Assembly: GCA_900155495.1 (NCBI GenBank)
Contig: FTLJ01000571.1
Span: 1-28,464 of the forward strand
DNA: 28,464 nucleotides
Direction: 5' to 3'
Source of the DNA: Porogramme epimiltina
Taxonomy: Eukaryota > Basidiomycota > Agaricomycetes > Polyporales > Polyporaceae
A program made the position numbers and the translations under genes. This document shows, in pieces, positions 1 to 10,902 of the stretch (position 1 is its first letter; each line of letters starts with the position of its first letter). Under the pieces are notes generated by a model. It had not been told where the DNA came from. It saw only the letters and a list, made by a program, of their open reading frames with translations, and ran no database searches.

Positions 1-1855
1 AAGATAGGGCGGGGGGGGCGGGGGCGGAGGGGACGGTGGTCGGGGCGGGAGAGGGAGAGGGAAAGGGAAATCGGGCGAGAGAGCGGAGGACTTGAAGGGG
101 AAGAGGGTGGCAGGGAGTGAGCGAGCCCCGAGCGCTAGGGCCAAGCTGGGACGCTCTCTCGCGCGGAAGACGAGAAACAGAAACAGATTCAGAATCCAGC
201 TCTCTCCCGATCATCACCCTTTATTTTCTCCATTATTTTCCCTATCCCTCCCCACAATCGGTCCCGAAATCCGCCCCCTTCCCTTTTCCGGCCCTATTCC
301 CTCCTCGGCCCGCCCACAGCCCGACCGCTCCCTGCTCTGCGTTCCCTTCCAGTCGACCCGAGCCCCGCTCCCTTCCCGCTGCCCGCTGCCCGCTCCCCAC
401 TGCCCAAGCCTGCCCACGCCTCCCCGCCGCCCCTACCCCCGCGCGAGGCCGTGCCCGCTGCCCGCTGCCCCGCCCGGCGTCTCCCCCTCCGTCGCCGCTC
501 GAGCGCCCGCCACTGCATGCACGCCCGTCCGCCCGCGGCTGCCACCCGCGGCTCGCCTATCACCCACAGTCGACAATCGGGCCCATTGCGCTCAATGCAC
601 GCACGCCTAACCCGCCACCGCCCGGCGTCTCTCTCCCGCCAGACCGCGCGCCCCCCCCCCTCCTGATAAGTATCGATATGGGGATGCCGCCGCCGGCGCG
701 GGCTGATTTGTTTTTTCTCCTTCCCTCTCGCGCAGACCCACCCCCTCACCCGCGCACGGCCAGCTCGCGGCAGGCGGCAATCCCTCGGGACGTCACGGCA
801 GGGCTCGCGGGCTGGGTTCAAGCTTCGACACGGCGGCCACCCCGCTAACGCCACAGAGCGCGTCCATGGCCCCGCTGCGAGTCTGATGGGCTGATTGGGT
901 AGGAGCTTGATGGGGCGAGAAGCGGGGCGCGGCGCGTGGACGCGGACGCATCGCTGTTCACCGAACCTTTCCCTTCTTCTTCCTGGCATGCACCGTGGCA
1001 GCCGCCCCCGTCTCCGTCGCCGTCCCCCGCGGCCACCAGCCGCACCCGCGGCCCAGGCGCAGGCCAGAAGCTGCCGTCGCCGGCGCACAGTCAGTCCTTG
1101 CTGCGAGACCCCCCCACCCGCGCGCTTCCTGCCTTCCCCCCCTAGCGGTGCCCCCAGCAGACTAGTGCAGGCTGCGCACCCGCACGCAAGCTCGCCATCA
1201 GAGAGGCGCACCACCGTTGCGGTCGCGCGGTTGCGATCCGCCAAAGGGCGCGCCGGCGCCCAACCCGCAAGCGCGGGCGCGGCCCCACCCCACCCACCCA
1301 CGCAGCCCACCACCACCACCGGTCGGCGACGTCGCCAGCCATCGGTCAGCTCGTTTAGGCTTCTTCAGTGCGGGCGTGATTCGCCGCGATCAGCGGATGA
1401 TGACCGGCAAGCGGCCTTGCTTCCCGATCCTGACGTGTCTCCCCCACGCCGGAGACAAATCCACCTTCCTCTTGGCCTCCAGCGTGGCTCCCAGCCGCTT
1501 CGCCCTAGCCGACGTCCCACACCGTTCAACATGAGCCCGCACGAGCCTCCCTCGGCCCCATCTCCGCCCGCGCCGGCCTCCCTCTCCACCAGCGCCCGCC
1601 CGCCGAGCATGCCAACATCCGACCCGCCCCGCCCCATCTCCGCCCGCCTCATCTCCAATCTCGCTCCCTTCCCGATCGTCCCGGCTCCCGTCCCGACTCC
1701 CTGCTAGAAGCGGTCATTATAGCTAGCGGTACATACTACAAGACCTTACGGGTCCCACACATCTACATCCTCGTCGACCACCGCACCCGCGCAAATCATC
1801 CTCGTCGCTCCGAAACATGCCAGCGCCTCGTCCCCCGCCTCTTCTCTTCTCCTCC
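1..1855. other. GC/C-rich region without a credible gene
   Basis: The plus strand is rich in C, with short reiterations such as CCCGCTG units around 370-395 and 450-475. Several overlapping frames on both strands stay open (for example 117-848 plus, 294-1319 minus, 895-1707 plus), but their products are Pro/Arg/Ala-rich, lack domains and overlap each other, as expected from a composition poor in stop codons. The last part, roughly 1700-1855, should contain the 3' untranslated region of the PRPP synthetase gene, which reads leftward into it. An exon of a gene extending off the left edge cannot be excluded. Confidence 0.5.
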
Positions 1856-3213
1856 CTAGTACGGCACCTCGTCAAACAGCTTCGACACGCTCTCTCCATA
1901 GTGACTGCGCCTGATCACCTCGGCTAGCACGTTCCCGATGTCGATGACCTCGATCTTCGCGCACTGCGCGACGTTCTCCGACTGCGGCAGTGTGTTCGTC
2001 ACGATCAGCTTCGCCAGCGCAGACTCCTCGACGTTCTTCAGCGCGTTCCCGCTCAGGATCCCGTGCGTCACCATCGCGTACACCCCCGTCGCGCCCGCCT
2101 CCGCGAGGTGCTTCGCGGCGAGGCAAAGGGTCCCGCACGTGTCCGCCATGTCGTCCACCAGGATGGCGATCTTGTCCTTCACGTGCCCGACTAGCACCAT
2201 CCGTGACACCTCGTTCGCCTTCTTGCGTTCTTTGTGGAAAAGAGCGAAGTCGACCCCTAAGCGATCAGCTATCGAGGTGGCGCTGGTGGGGCGAGCGCAA
2301 TGGAGTCAGTACGTTACGCGCGTAGCACAATGCACCGCCAGCCTTACCGCTTCGCTCCACCGGCGTCCGGGGAGACGATGACGATGTCCGCCAGGCTGAA
2401 ATTGGAGCGGATATACATGATGGCTGAGGGTTCCGCATACAGCTGCGTTTACGGCATGTGTGAGCGTCCAATAAAAACGCAAATAGACCTGGCAGACGTC
2501 ACTTACGCTGTGCGGCGGAGGGAAAGTAAGCTTTCATTTCATCCGCTTATGAGTGGTAAAACACCCACTTGTCTACGGGCACGTCAAAGAAACCCTGTAT
2601 CTGGGAAGCGTGTAGGTCCATGGTCTGTGCGCATGCGGTCCGAAAAAAGTTTGTGCCACAGCCCTCCGTCAGATCGTGCGCGGGAACATGCAAGGACCGG
2701 CGTGCAAACTCACGATGACATGGTCGCACCCAGACTTTTGGAGCATGTTCGCGACAAGCTTTGCAGTGATGGGCGCGCGGCTCTTGTCCTTCTTGTCCTG
2801 GCGGGCGTAGGGGAACAGGGGGAGGATGGCGGTGATGCGCTTCGCGCTCGCGATTTTGCATGCGTGGATCATTATGCAGACCTCCATGAGGGCCGTGTTG
2901 ATCTCCCCGCACGCGGTGTTGATAATGTAGACGTCGTCCTCGCGCACGGACTCGATGATGCGCACTTGGCTCTCCCCGATGCCGTTCTTCGTGACCTCCG
3001 CCCGTCCGAGGGGCACACCGAGCCTGTGACGCAGCTCGGTCAGAAACGAGGCACGTACTCGATGCGCAACGGTAGGGTGTACCGTCTAGTGATAATCTCC
3101 ACGAGCTCGGGATGGCTCGTGCCTTGGAACACGGCGGATGAGGCTGACAGGCAACCATCGATGCCAGAGTGCAACTTACCGGAGAAGATTTTGATCCCGT
3201 TTCCAGTGAACAT
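1856..3213 (-). CDS. Ribose-phosphate pyrophosphokinase (PRPP synthetase), 7 exons including a 1-nt exon
   Basis: Makes PRPP from ribose 5-phosphate and ATP in the cytosol, feeding purine, pyrimidine, NAD, His and Trp synthesis. Exons on the minus strand: 3213-3180, 3122-3083, 3023-2714, 2624-2569, 2507 alone, 2442-2348, 2282-1856. They total 963 nt, or 320 residues, the normal family length. Visible landmarks are the ATP-site loop [15 protein letters not shown] (about residues 95-109), HASQIQGFF (133-141), the signature [10 protein letters not shown] (170-179) and the PRPP loop [11 protein letters not shown] (220-230). The start ATG opens [12 protein letters not shown], which aligns with the family N-terminus. 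Introns are 57, 59, 89, 61, 64 and 65 nt. The fifth exon is one base (C), which completes Asn147 of PVDNLYAEP. It resembles the human PRPS and yeast PRS2/PRS4 type. The family call is secure; paralog identity is not resolved. Confidence 0.95.
2507..2507 (-). other. Single-nucleotide exon in the PRPP synthetase gene
   Basis: On the minus strand the bases around 2507 read CCGCACAG-C-GTAAGTGACG, a strong acceptor, one base, then a consensus donor. The upstream exon ends GTA GAC AA at 2569, before GTGGGT. The downstream exon starts CTG TAT GCG GAA at 2442, after AAACGCAG. Only AA+C+CTG yields the conserved Asn-Leu of PVDNLYAEP in the right frame. The flanking introns are 61 nt (2508-2568, with a GCTTAC branch-like motif) and 64 nt (2443-2506). 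A longer exon reaching back from 2442 is excluded by an in-frame TAA eight to six bases upstream of the CTG. Confidence 0.85.
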
Positions 3214-3420
3214 GTTTGTAGTAGCAGTCGTCTCAGCAGTAGTCCATGAAATGAATAAAGATACAAGGCGAAGAATGTGGGCAAGAGAAGAGGAAGTGGA
3301 GCAGTGAGGATTTTAGCAGGAGCAAAGACGAGGAGAGCAGAGATGATGATTTCACCGGGGGTGGCCTTGCCATATCAGGCTATTTTCTTCTTCCGAGATG
3401 TCGGACTCAAACCCGATTAT

Positions 3421-3426
3421 CACGTG
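3421..3426. promoter_or_regulatory. CACGTG E-box upstream of PRPP synthetase
   Basis: A perfect CACGTG palindrome about 208 bases upstream of the PRPP synthetase start codon. Fungal bHLH factors of the Cbf1/Pho4 type bind this core. Any role here is inferred from position only. Confidence 0.3.
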
Positions 3427-5374
3427 CATCGTGGGACGCCCTCACCACCTCGACGCCCACGTTTGTTGGAACTGGAAGATGTCAGAGCGCTAGGCAGTGT
3501 CCAGAAGCCCAGCTAGGACACTGAAGTGGTAGGTGATGCAAGCGTCCACCACCTGGCAGTGTTCCCGCTCTGCATTAATTGCGCACGAACACGTCTTCAA
3601 ATGCTCTTCTCGCCTTCTTCCAGCTTCCCTCCACACGGGTCCTTGGGAGTCCATGCATAGGACCTTCTTCCGGTGTGAACCAATCCCTTCTCAGTCCCAC
3701 GCGTCCATTTGTCCGATCGCGCTCACCGTTGTTATTCGCTGGCAGGCTGAGAGGCAGCGATCCACGTTCTCCGCCTCCTCGTGCCCTCCTCTCGAGAGCC
3801 TGGAAATGCTTGTTCCAATGGCCCCGTGACGTGCACCCAGAAGCTCGGGCTCTGAATTCCCTGCGACACTTCCATCGCCGGCCCTTCAGGAGCGTCCCCA
3901 CAAACCCGATCTGGTGACCGGGACGCCCTATCTGCGCGCTGGCAGCACAAACACCTCCGGCGCACCGCCGCGCTGCCAGTTCGAGCCCAAGCCATAGGCT
4001 CTCGGGGGACCCGTACTTCGTCAGCACCTCGAGCCATTTTTACGCAGCGAGTCTGCCCTCCACCGCGAGAGGGCCACGACCGGTGTGTGGCTATATGACG
4101 CGGACAGCCATCCTTCGACGGACATCACCTTCATTTCCTCTCCTCCCCCCGCGAGAGAGGGGGCGGCGCCGTCCCGCTGCCCCCCCTCTCGTGGCGCGCA
4201 CGTTGTTGCGCCTCGCCCAGCGGCAAGCTCGCGGGCGCCGCGCAGAGCGGTTCTGCGACGGCGTCCCGGCGCCTGCCCCCTCACTTCTCGCCAGCCACGC
4301 CCGAGCGCCCCCGCCGACCCCATACGGCCATCGCCTGTCCATTCGCGGCGCGGCGCGGTGGCCTGGCCCCCTCCCCACCCCTGCCCCCCCCTCTCCCGGG
4401 CCTGCTCGCCTCGCGCGCGAGAGCAGAAAGTTTTCCACAGCCCCGCTACGCCGCGCCGTCTTCCTCCTCGGCCTCCTCACGCCCATCCGGAGCTTCCGAC
4501 AACACGCCAGGCCAACGGCGCCCAAATCCACCGACTGTGGCCGAGGCGGCGCTTCTCGCAGTGGCCAGCAACTCTGCCCGTCCGCCTGCGACGCGGGCAC
4601 ATTTAGGGCCCGCGTTCGCGAACTGCGACGGGAATGGTGGACGACGACGACAGGACGACGGGGGCGACCCGCGCTCGACGTCCCGTGCGAAGCGCGAAGG
4701 AAGCAAAGGGAAGAAGAGGGGGTGGTAAGTAGGGGCTGCTCGAGGCGGCGCGAGAGGCGTGGGCGCGTGGGCGCGCACAACCGCCGCACCCGCGCCGTAA
4801 CGCGGGCTGGGTAAGCGGCGCCCCCCGTCACAGAACGCAGAACACAGAGCACAGAACGCGCGCGCACGGTTGGAGGGGGATCCGCGGGGTTTCTCCGCGC
4901 GCTTCGCGCCTTCCTGCGGGGCGACGCACCCTCTCGCGCGCACCAGTGACCGGCGGCACAGGACGGCGGGGTTTTCCCTCGGTCGCCTGGACGCGCGAGA
5001 GGCGTCGCGCACGGCACGGGCGACGTCTCAATCTCAGGGTGCACTCCCTTCACGCTCGCGGCCGCACGCGCACGCGCAGCGAGCAGCCCGCGGGCGGTCG
5101 GGGAAGCATGGCGACGCTAGGCGGACATGCACTGTCGCCCGCTGTGCGTCGTACGTACTACGGCCCAGACCAGCTTGGTCCCCTCCTTTTTTCACAGCGG
5201 CTCGGGAGAGGCGCCGGGGTGGGACCGCGAGAAGGCGTCGAAGGTCGAAGGCGCGTCGAGGGCCGGCCGCGTCTGAGCTCGACGCGGCAGCCCGACGGCG
5301 CACGCCCCTCGCCCCCGATCCGGTCCCCTGCCCCACCCCACCCCACTCTCGTCGGTGGGTAGACCGCCGGAGAC

Positions 5375-6814
5375 TTGTGGGCGCCACCAGTGGCTGGATC
5401 ATGGATGGACGGGACGCGAGCACAGCATTTTTTCCAGCGAGCGCGGTGCCCGACGCGGGCTGGTGCGTGCTTCCCGCCTCCTCTCTTCCGTGCTCCATCC
5501 GTTAAAGTTTTCCGACAGGAGTGGGCCCTAGCCTCCAGCGCATCACGCTTTACGTTGGACCGCCTTCCACGGCTCCCGCTCGACGCCCACCAGGGGGGCA
5601 GGCAGACGCCGGGCACCTGGGGGGCCCTTCACGACGCGCGGTCACGGTGGTGGTGGCGGCGGCGGTGGACGAACCTACCGCGCGAGCGACCGCCCGCGAA
5701 CAAGACCCAAAGGCCCTCGCTCTCTTCTCCGCCGCGCGGCCGCGCGCAGACGAACAAGCCCCATGATGCACCCCCGCCGGCATCTCCCTCGCACAACCTC
5801 TTCACAATGCTTGCCTGTCCTGACTCCTCCTCACACCCAGCCGCCCCCACGCTGTGTCGTCCGCGACGCCCCAGAACGCAGGGCGACCTCGGGACCCGCG
5901 GCTGTCTCTGTGAGGTGCTCGTTGTCGTCGTCGCAGGCCCATTGTGCGCTCGGCGGACGGCACCGTCTCGTGGCTACCCAACACTAGTGCCCATGATACC
6001 CGCGCCCCGCCTTTTGTTTTTTCTCTCGCCCCCCCCCCCAAGCAGACGCTCACCTCGCCCGCCGATCAGCAATTTCACACCAGCCCCCAGCGCTCGTCAT
6101 ACGTACGTCCAAGTCACACGACGCGACCGCACTCTCCAACAGCGCCCCCCTCCCTCCCGACGACGGCCAGCGTCAGACAGATCTCTGGATACGGGGTGGA
6201 GGTGGTACGTCCTGGATCCGCTCTACTCCACCGCGATGATGCCTTGGCCAAGGCGGCTCGCGCCGAACGCGCTCCATTTTTTTCCGCGGCCGCGCGCTCC
6301 CAGGACCAGCTGCCCGCCCAGCGGCGTGCTGTCCGGAATCCGGATTCTGGATATCTCCACGGGCTCCGCCTTCAAGCGAGCAGGCTGCGCTTCCCGCGAG
6401 GAAGGAGGGTGGGCTGCGCGCGCCGCCCTCCCCAGCCCGACCAGTACACCGATGGCCTATCTAGATGTTGACGTCATGATGTGTGGGCGGGCGCTCCTCG
6501 CTGGGGGCGATAGAGCGAGCCTGAACATCGCGACGGCGACACACCCGCTCCCATATCCGGACGTGTTGCACAACGAGGTGGGTGGCGCGGTGGTGAGAGC
6601 TCTGCCTTGCGGCCGCACAAGGCGGAACGTGGCCTCAGCATATGGCGGGAACCGTCAATCGGGCCGAACGTATGAACAAGTATTTTATAGAACACAGCCA
6701 GTATGGGCACTTGGACGGACGAGGCCGCCTCGTGGCCCGTACGAGTTGACATCTTCTTACTATTACCGATGTAAATACTGTATATTCGGTTGGCTCGTCA
6801 ATATATTTCGTTGA
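5375..6814 (+). other. Long open frame of doubtful coding status (479 codons)
   Basis: The longest uninterrupted frame in the window, starting at an ATG and crossing both the GC-rich core and the more balanced DNA after about 6450. The translation is rich in Arg, Pro and Cys and has poly-Val, poly-Trp and poly-Pro patches. I see no recognisable domain, signal peptide or conserved motif, and no paralog nearby. All confident genes here are intron-rich, so a 1.4-kb single-exon gene would be atypical. C-rich, A-poor sequence has few stops, which explains much of its length. I think it is probably not a gene. Confidence 0.12.
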
Positions 6815-6935
6815 ATTAGACGGCGTCTCGCACGTGAAAGATTGACTGCACGCTGAACACAACAAGTTGGATTGCGACGGTCGACGAACATAAGCAGACA
6901 TTTGAGCACTACGCTACAAAACTACAGATGGCGAC

Positions 6936-7300
6936 GCGATGTGTGGGGGGAACTGCGATAACGAAACGACGGGAAAGAGAGCGAGGGACGACGCACAAAA
7001 GTCGTGCAGTCTGGGGGAATCAGAGGTCGATAACGTAAAGGAAAAAGGAGAGAGGGTCGGGAGCGAGACGGGGGATAAAGTCGTAAAGGAGAGAGGGAAC
7101 GACGGAGGCCCCGCAAACTGTAGCGGGGCCGGAGGTGAGGAGGAAGAGATGCGAGACATGAGGGAAGGATAGTGAGGACAGAGTGAGGAGAGAACTGATC
7201 GCTGTGGCTGCACTGTCCGAACGCTGAGCAGTTACGACAGAAAGATGAGCGACGATGAGGGGAGGAGTAGGGAGGGGTGGATGTAGTGCGGGGATATGCG
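6936..7300 (+). repeat. Purine-rich, low-complexity tract
   Basis: The plus strand is dominated by GA-rich runs (GGGAAAGAGAGCGAGGG-like motifs) interrupted by short mixed sequence. Its frames give Glu/Gly/Lys-rich or Ser/Pro/Leu-rich products typical of low complexity. It lies 230-600 bases past the DCP2 stop codon, so it may lie within or just beyond the DCP2 3' untranslated region. Confidence 0.45.
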
Positions 7301-7531
7301 ATTGAGAGACAAAACCAATACTAGGACTAACCATATCAATACACGAAGAGAGAGCGCACTGCCTCAATATCATCGACATTATCTAGGGCCGGTACTGTTA
7401 TGACTAGGTCACGCCCGATATACGGGGTTCGGTGCGTTAAGGATAGATAGTAGTTGGGCGTTGTTCGCGGCGCGGACGACATTATTGTGAGCTGTAAGTA
7501 AGTTAGTTAATGGCCACGGTGGGTAGATAGA

Positions 7532-9845
7532 TTATATGGACTGACCAATATGGGAAGCAGGAGGGAACTGGTAGGGAGGGAGAGCACGGGCAGGGCTTGT
7601 CGGAGGCCGTGCGTGGGGCTGCGCGTGAACAGCATACGGCGAGTGGCCAGGAGGGAATGCAGGCGCAGGGCCATTGTTCCACTGTCCGTTCAGTGGCAGC
7701 ATCGCACGCAGCTGATGCTCGTTCATGCTTTGGCGAGGGACCCCCATGACACCCAATGGGGCACCGTGGAATGTGTGGCTAGTCCGAGGGCGACCCATCA
7801 TCAGTCCCTCGGGAACGGGGGGTTGGTACATAGTGTGTTGAGGTAGCGCGCGAGGAACCTGTTGCTGCATGCCGGGAGTGGAAGAATAAATCACCGACTG
7901 CTCAAGGCCAATAGGGCGGGGAGGGATAATTTGTGGGACCGGGAGGGGGGCCGCTTGAAGGGGGGCTGCCATGGGAGAGCGATGAGACATCCGAGAGGCT
8001 GCCCGGTCGGATTCCTGAGCCACGCTTTCCAGAATGGAAATGTAGCGCATCTCCTTAGTAATGTTGCGAGGCTGCGAGAGGTACGGAGAGATGTCGGCGG
8101 TGGCAGTAGAACTACGCCGTGTATGGCTGGGGCTAGCCGGTGGAGGGCGCAAAGAGGGAGGAGCTGTGGGTGGCGCTACCACACTCTGCGCCGGGGTAGG
8201 AACAGGTTGGAGAGACACACGATCGAAGGGCTTTGGAGAGAGCATCGCGGGGGACGACCGGGCCTGGGGGATGTTGACCTGGACTGTGCGCCTGGCAGGC
8301 ACACGGGCCGACCAGTCGGGGCTGACATCAGGAGCGGGATGTTGAGGCACTGGGGGTACCATCGGCACAGACTCGACCGAGACCAACTGAGGCTTCGAGA
8401 TATCCTCAACAGTCAAAGAGGCGGCGGAGCGTTGGAGGCTGCTAAGGAGGTTCGCCAAATGGAGACCTTCTTCCGCGTTGGAGGCCTGCCGTGCAGGATC
8501 TGGCGTGCTCGAATCAATGGACGAATCGAAAGTGGACTGGTGCACGCGGGCGGCGCTGTACTGAGGAGACGGGGTTTGCGGCTCTGCGGACGAAGCTTGA
8601 GAACTAAGCTCTTGTGAGTTACCCACAGACGACTGGTCATTGACTGTCGGGCCATCCTCTTCACTAGATGAATGGGCCTCCTCCTTGACTGTGGGAATAT
8701 GGGACTGGGGCCCCTTTCGGGCCATGTTACGGGGTTTGCGGTCATGAATGAAAGCCTTGAGCGGTCTTGTGACACAATGTAAGACTAGTGGATGCCATTG
8801 AGAGTAGCTAGACTCACCCGATGAACGGCGAAATGAGATAAAACTTGCCAGGCGCGGTTCTGTTGCGCTTCCATGTAGGGAGATCGGGCAATCGGAACCA
8901 AGAGATTTTCTGATTGCGTCTTCAGATCAATGATTTTGGCTGCGGTAGAGAGCCCACTTACGCTGATCTCCTTCCTCGTCTTCGTCTTGAAAGGGAAGTC
9001 TTCCGGGACCCCCGGGACTACGTACAACGATATAGACTGCTCCTTGATAGACAGCTGGATAACATTGTCGGGGTCCAGCTGGCCTTCCAAGTCGTATCCT
9101 GTCTCCTCAAGAACCTAGGGGGGGGTCTAGGTGAGCGATAGAAGTCTAGACTTCGATGGACCTATCGCACCTCCCGGATGGCACATCGGTGCTTCGGTTC
9201 CTGCTCATTAATCTTTCCCTTAGGAAACCCCCACCCTGCCGACGACTTCCAACCCTTTACAAGGACAACCTGCGGTAGGGAACAATGGGTCATTACGTAA
9301 TCGAATAAATGGTTTCCGAAGGTGCGCCACATACCTTATCCCAGGCAGCGTTGAGCATGATTGCACCACATACAGGGACACGGGTTTTATATTTCATGAA
9401 GGAGTCGAATGTGCGGTCGTGGTCTACTGCCCAGTGGGCGAGAAGTGGGCAGGCGCGGAATAGTGCTTCGGAGAAGGTCTTGAGAGTGTACGACGGAAAC
9501 TTGGTGGGGTTCTGTTCCCGGATGAAATCCTCATAGTACCAGTGACTGGATCAACAGAGATCAATAGGTAGGAGACGTATATGGAGGGGAATAACTCACG
9601 CTTGTTCTACCTGGAAGCAAACCCTCTCGACTGATGCGAGTTCCTCTTCCGGGAGGTTCAGAATGAAGCGACTGGTACCATGAGAACCACCTCGAGTGGG
9701 GATTGTGGACGAGTGAGACACACCTAGACAGATCTTCGAGGACTTCGTCTCGACTGAGGTCCGAGTATTGGGCCGACGCAAATTGGTGGGATGATGACGC
9801 TGCGGCAGCGGAGAGCTCAGGGGAGGAGGACGATGATGAAGCCAT
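7532..9845 (-). CDS. DCP2: mRNA decapping enzyme Dcp2, 7 exons
   Basis: Catalytic subunit of the cytoplasmic/P-body decapping complex; it hydrolyses the 5' m7G cap to start 5'-3' mRNA decay. Exons on minus: 9845-9724, 9671-9600, 9545-9335, 9269-9171, 9114-8962, 8909-8818, 8765-7532, giving 660 residues. The introns are 52-65 nt and GT-AG. The N-terminal regulatory domain runs from about residue 30 (EVLEDLSSRFILNLPEEEL) to 130. The Nudix box has the expected spacing: G153, E159, R167, E168, E171, E172 and G174. Box B follows (WFRLPDLPTWKRN, then KFYLISPF). After about residue 265 the tail is Ser/Pro/Gln-rich and disordered; LHLANLLSSL at about 351-360 looks like a helical leucine-rich motif of the type that binds Edc3. 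The ATG at 9845 opens a Ser-rich leader just before the conserved domain. The gene is head-to-head with the TPR-MYND gene. Confidence 0.96.
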
Positions 9846-10168
9846 GGCGGCTGGGGAAATGCGAAGGAGAGAAACCGAGAGATATATAAGAAGGAACGGG
9901 GCAAAGCGCGAGATTTGTGTGGAGGGACTGTTGGAGGTTGGTGGTGGCTGGAGAATGAACGCCTACCGAGCCGAGCCCAGTTGGCTCCCATGCTCAGCCA
10001 CAATAGAAACAAATACAAACCCCAGCCCCCGCGCCACGCCCGCAGCGCCCACCGGCCCACTCGCCGGCATCGGTCTTGTTCTCGGCCCCTTCCAGCTTTT
10101 TCCTTTTCTCATTGGCATTTCCCCGCAATTTCAGTTGCTTCCGTGTTCCGTCTAGTCGTTCAACCAGG
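9846..10168. promoter_or_regulatory. Divergent promoter between DCP2 and the TPR-MYND gene
   Basis: The 323 bases between two start codons facing away from each other must hold both promoters and 5' leaders. On plus, about 10075-10160 is pyrimidine-rich (CTTTTTCCTTTTCTC-like), typical of fungal transcription start regions. A plus-strand ATG at 10076 is in frame with the TPR protein but gives a hydrophobic/Phe-Ser leader unlike the rest. No clear TATA box was found for either gene. Confidence 0.55.
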
Positions 10169-10902
10169 ATGTTCCTCAATACCCAAGTGAACCCCTCTCC
10201 TGCCTCAACCCAAAGCATCAGGGAAGGCACCCAGCTCAACAACGAGGCCTTGCGCCTGGAACGTCAGGGGGACCTCGCCGGAGCGGAGCAGCACCATCTC
10301 CAGGCCATTCAGGTCAAGGAGGCTGGCTTAGGCGTGGACCATGTTACCACCGCTTTATCCTATAATGGCCTGGGTGAGCTTTACTTGACGACCAATAAAC
10401 TCGACAAAGCAGAGGAATACCTCAAGAAGGCCTTGCGCGTGCGCGAGCACTCGGGTGCCAAATCCGACCTTGCGGCGACTCGCGACAACATGGCTAGGCT
10501 CTTCGAGATGAAGGGCGATTTGGACGCAGCAGAGGAGATGCGTCGCAGGGGTGGCCCGGACAATGTGGCTTGTGGGAGCTACAACGTAAGTGCGATCGCT
10601 TAGCCTGCCTTGCGGCTTCGACGAGGCCACTGTTATCTAGTGCCCTAAGCTGTCGAACTCGCTGAGCGACCTGTCCAAATGCACCGTATGCAAGGTACGT
10701 ACCTTTGTCGGACGTTCTCGGTGGTCCGTCTCACTCTATCGTACAGGCCATCTTCTACTGCTCTCGGCCGTGTCAGGTATGTTTCATCAGTACCAAGGAC
10801 GTCTTCATAGCCTACCCTCTTTGCTACTGCTAGGTTGCCGACTGGAAGAGACACAAGAAGTATTGTAAAGCGCGTGCTCAAGGTGGCGCGACGCCAGTGT
10901 AA
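10169..10902 (+). CDS. Small TPR and MYND zinc-finger protein, 4 exons
   Basis: Exons 10169-10585, 10641-10694, 10747-10776 and 10834-10902 give 189 residues; introns are 55, 52 and 57 nt. Residues 20 to about 132 form two to three tetratricopeptide repeats of the type with a conserved tyrosine/asparagine (SYNGLGELYLTTNKLDKAEE), likely a peptide-binding solenoid. The C-terminal MYND finger shows all eight probable zinc ligands: C135, C140, C153, C156, C162, C166, H174 and C178, with the family's FYCSRPCQ and DWKRHKKYC blocks. The finger is spread over four exons. I chose the ATG at 10169 because it follows a pyrimidine-rich leader and starts a soluble N-terminus. An in-frame ATG at 10076 would add 31 residues. 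It is probably a protein-interaction or transcription-associated adaptor; its partner and pathway are unknown. Confidence 0.85.

Larger units (their letters stand above)
3214..7531. other. Gene-poor block: PRPP synthetase promoter side, GC-rich core, DCP2 downstream flank
   Basis: About 4.3 kb with no exon chain I can support. The left end should hold the PRPP synthetase promoter, including a CACGTG palindrome at 3421-3426. The core, about 4100-6450, is strongly GC-rich and many frames remain open, the longest being 5375-6814 plus (479 codons), 4091-5053 minus and 4083-4814 plus. Their products are rich in Arg, Pro, Ala and Trp with no recognisable domain. From about 6450 rightward the composition becomes more balanced. 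Approximately 6936-7300 is purine-rich on plus, so it would be pyrimidine-rich in any DCP2 transcript running through it. Confidence 0.5.

Noticed and set aside
294..1319. Long minus-strand frame (341 codons), with overlapping plus frames at 117-848 and 895-1707
   Set aside because: Mutually overlapping Arg/Pro/Gly-rich frames in GC-rich DNA, no domains and no introns in a genome where real genes are intron-rich.
3144..3179. A 36-nt first intron in the PRPP synthetase gene
   Set aside because: It would add seven residues (AVFQ-containing) between IKIFSG and TSHPEL that the family lacks. The acceptor at 3123 gives a 57-nt intron and the correct [10 protein letters not shown] sequence.
3575..4027. 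Minus-strand 150-codon frame upstream of the PRPP synthetase promoter
   Set aside because: Overlaps a plus frame of similar length, has low-complexity Arg/Gly content and no domain.
4091..5053. Minus-strand frame of 320 codons, with an overlapping plus frame at 4083-4814
   Set aside because: Same composition effect; both strands are open at once and neither product shows a recognisable motif.
6468..6475. TGACGTCA palindrome (CRE-like)
   Set aside because: A perfect site, but it is far from any supported start codon, so I did not assign a function.
10076..10168. Upstream in-frame ATG as start of the TPR-MYND protein
   Set aside because: It lies in a pyrimidine-rich leader typical of a transcription start zone and adds a Phe/Ser-rich segment; the ATG at 10169 is more likely.
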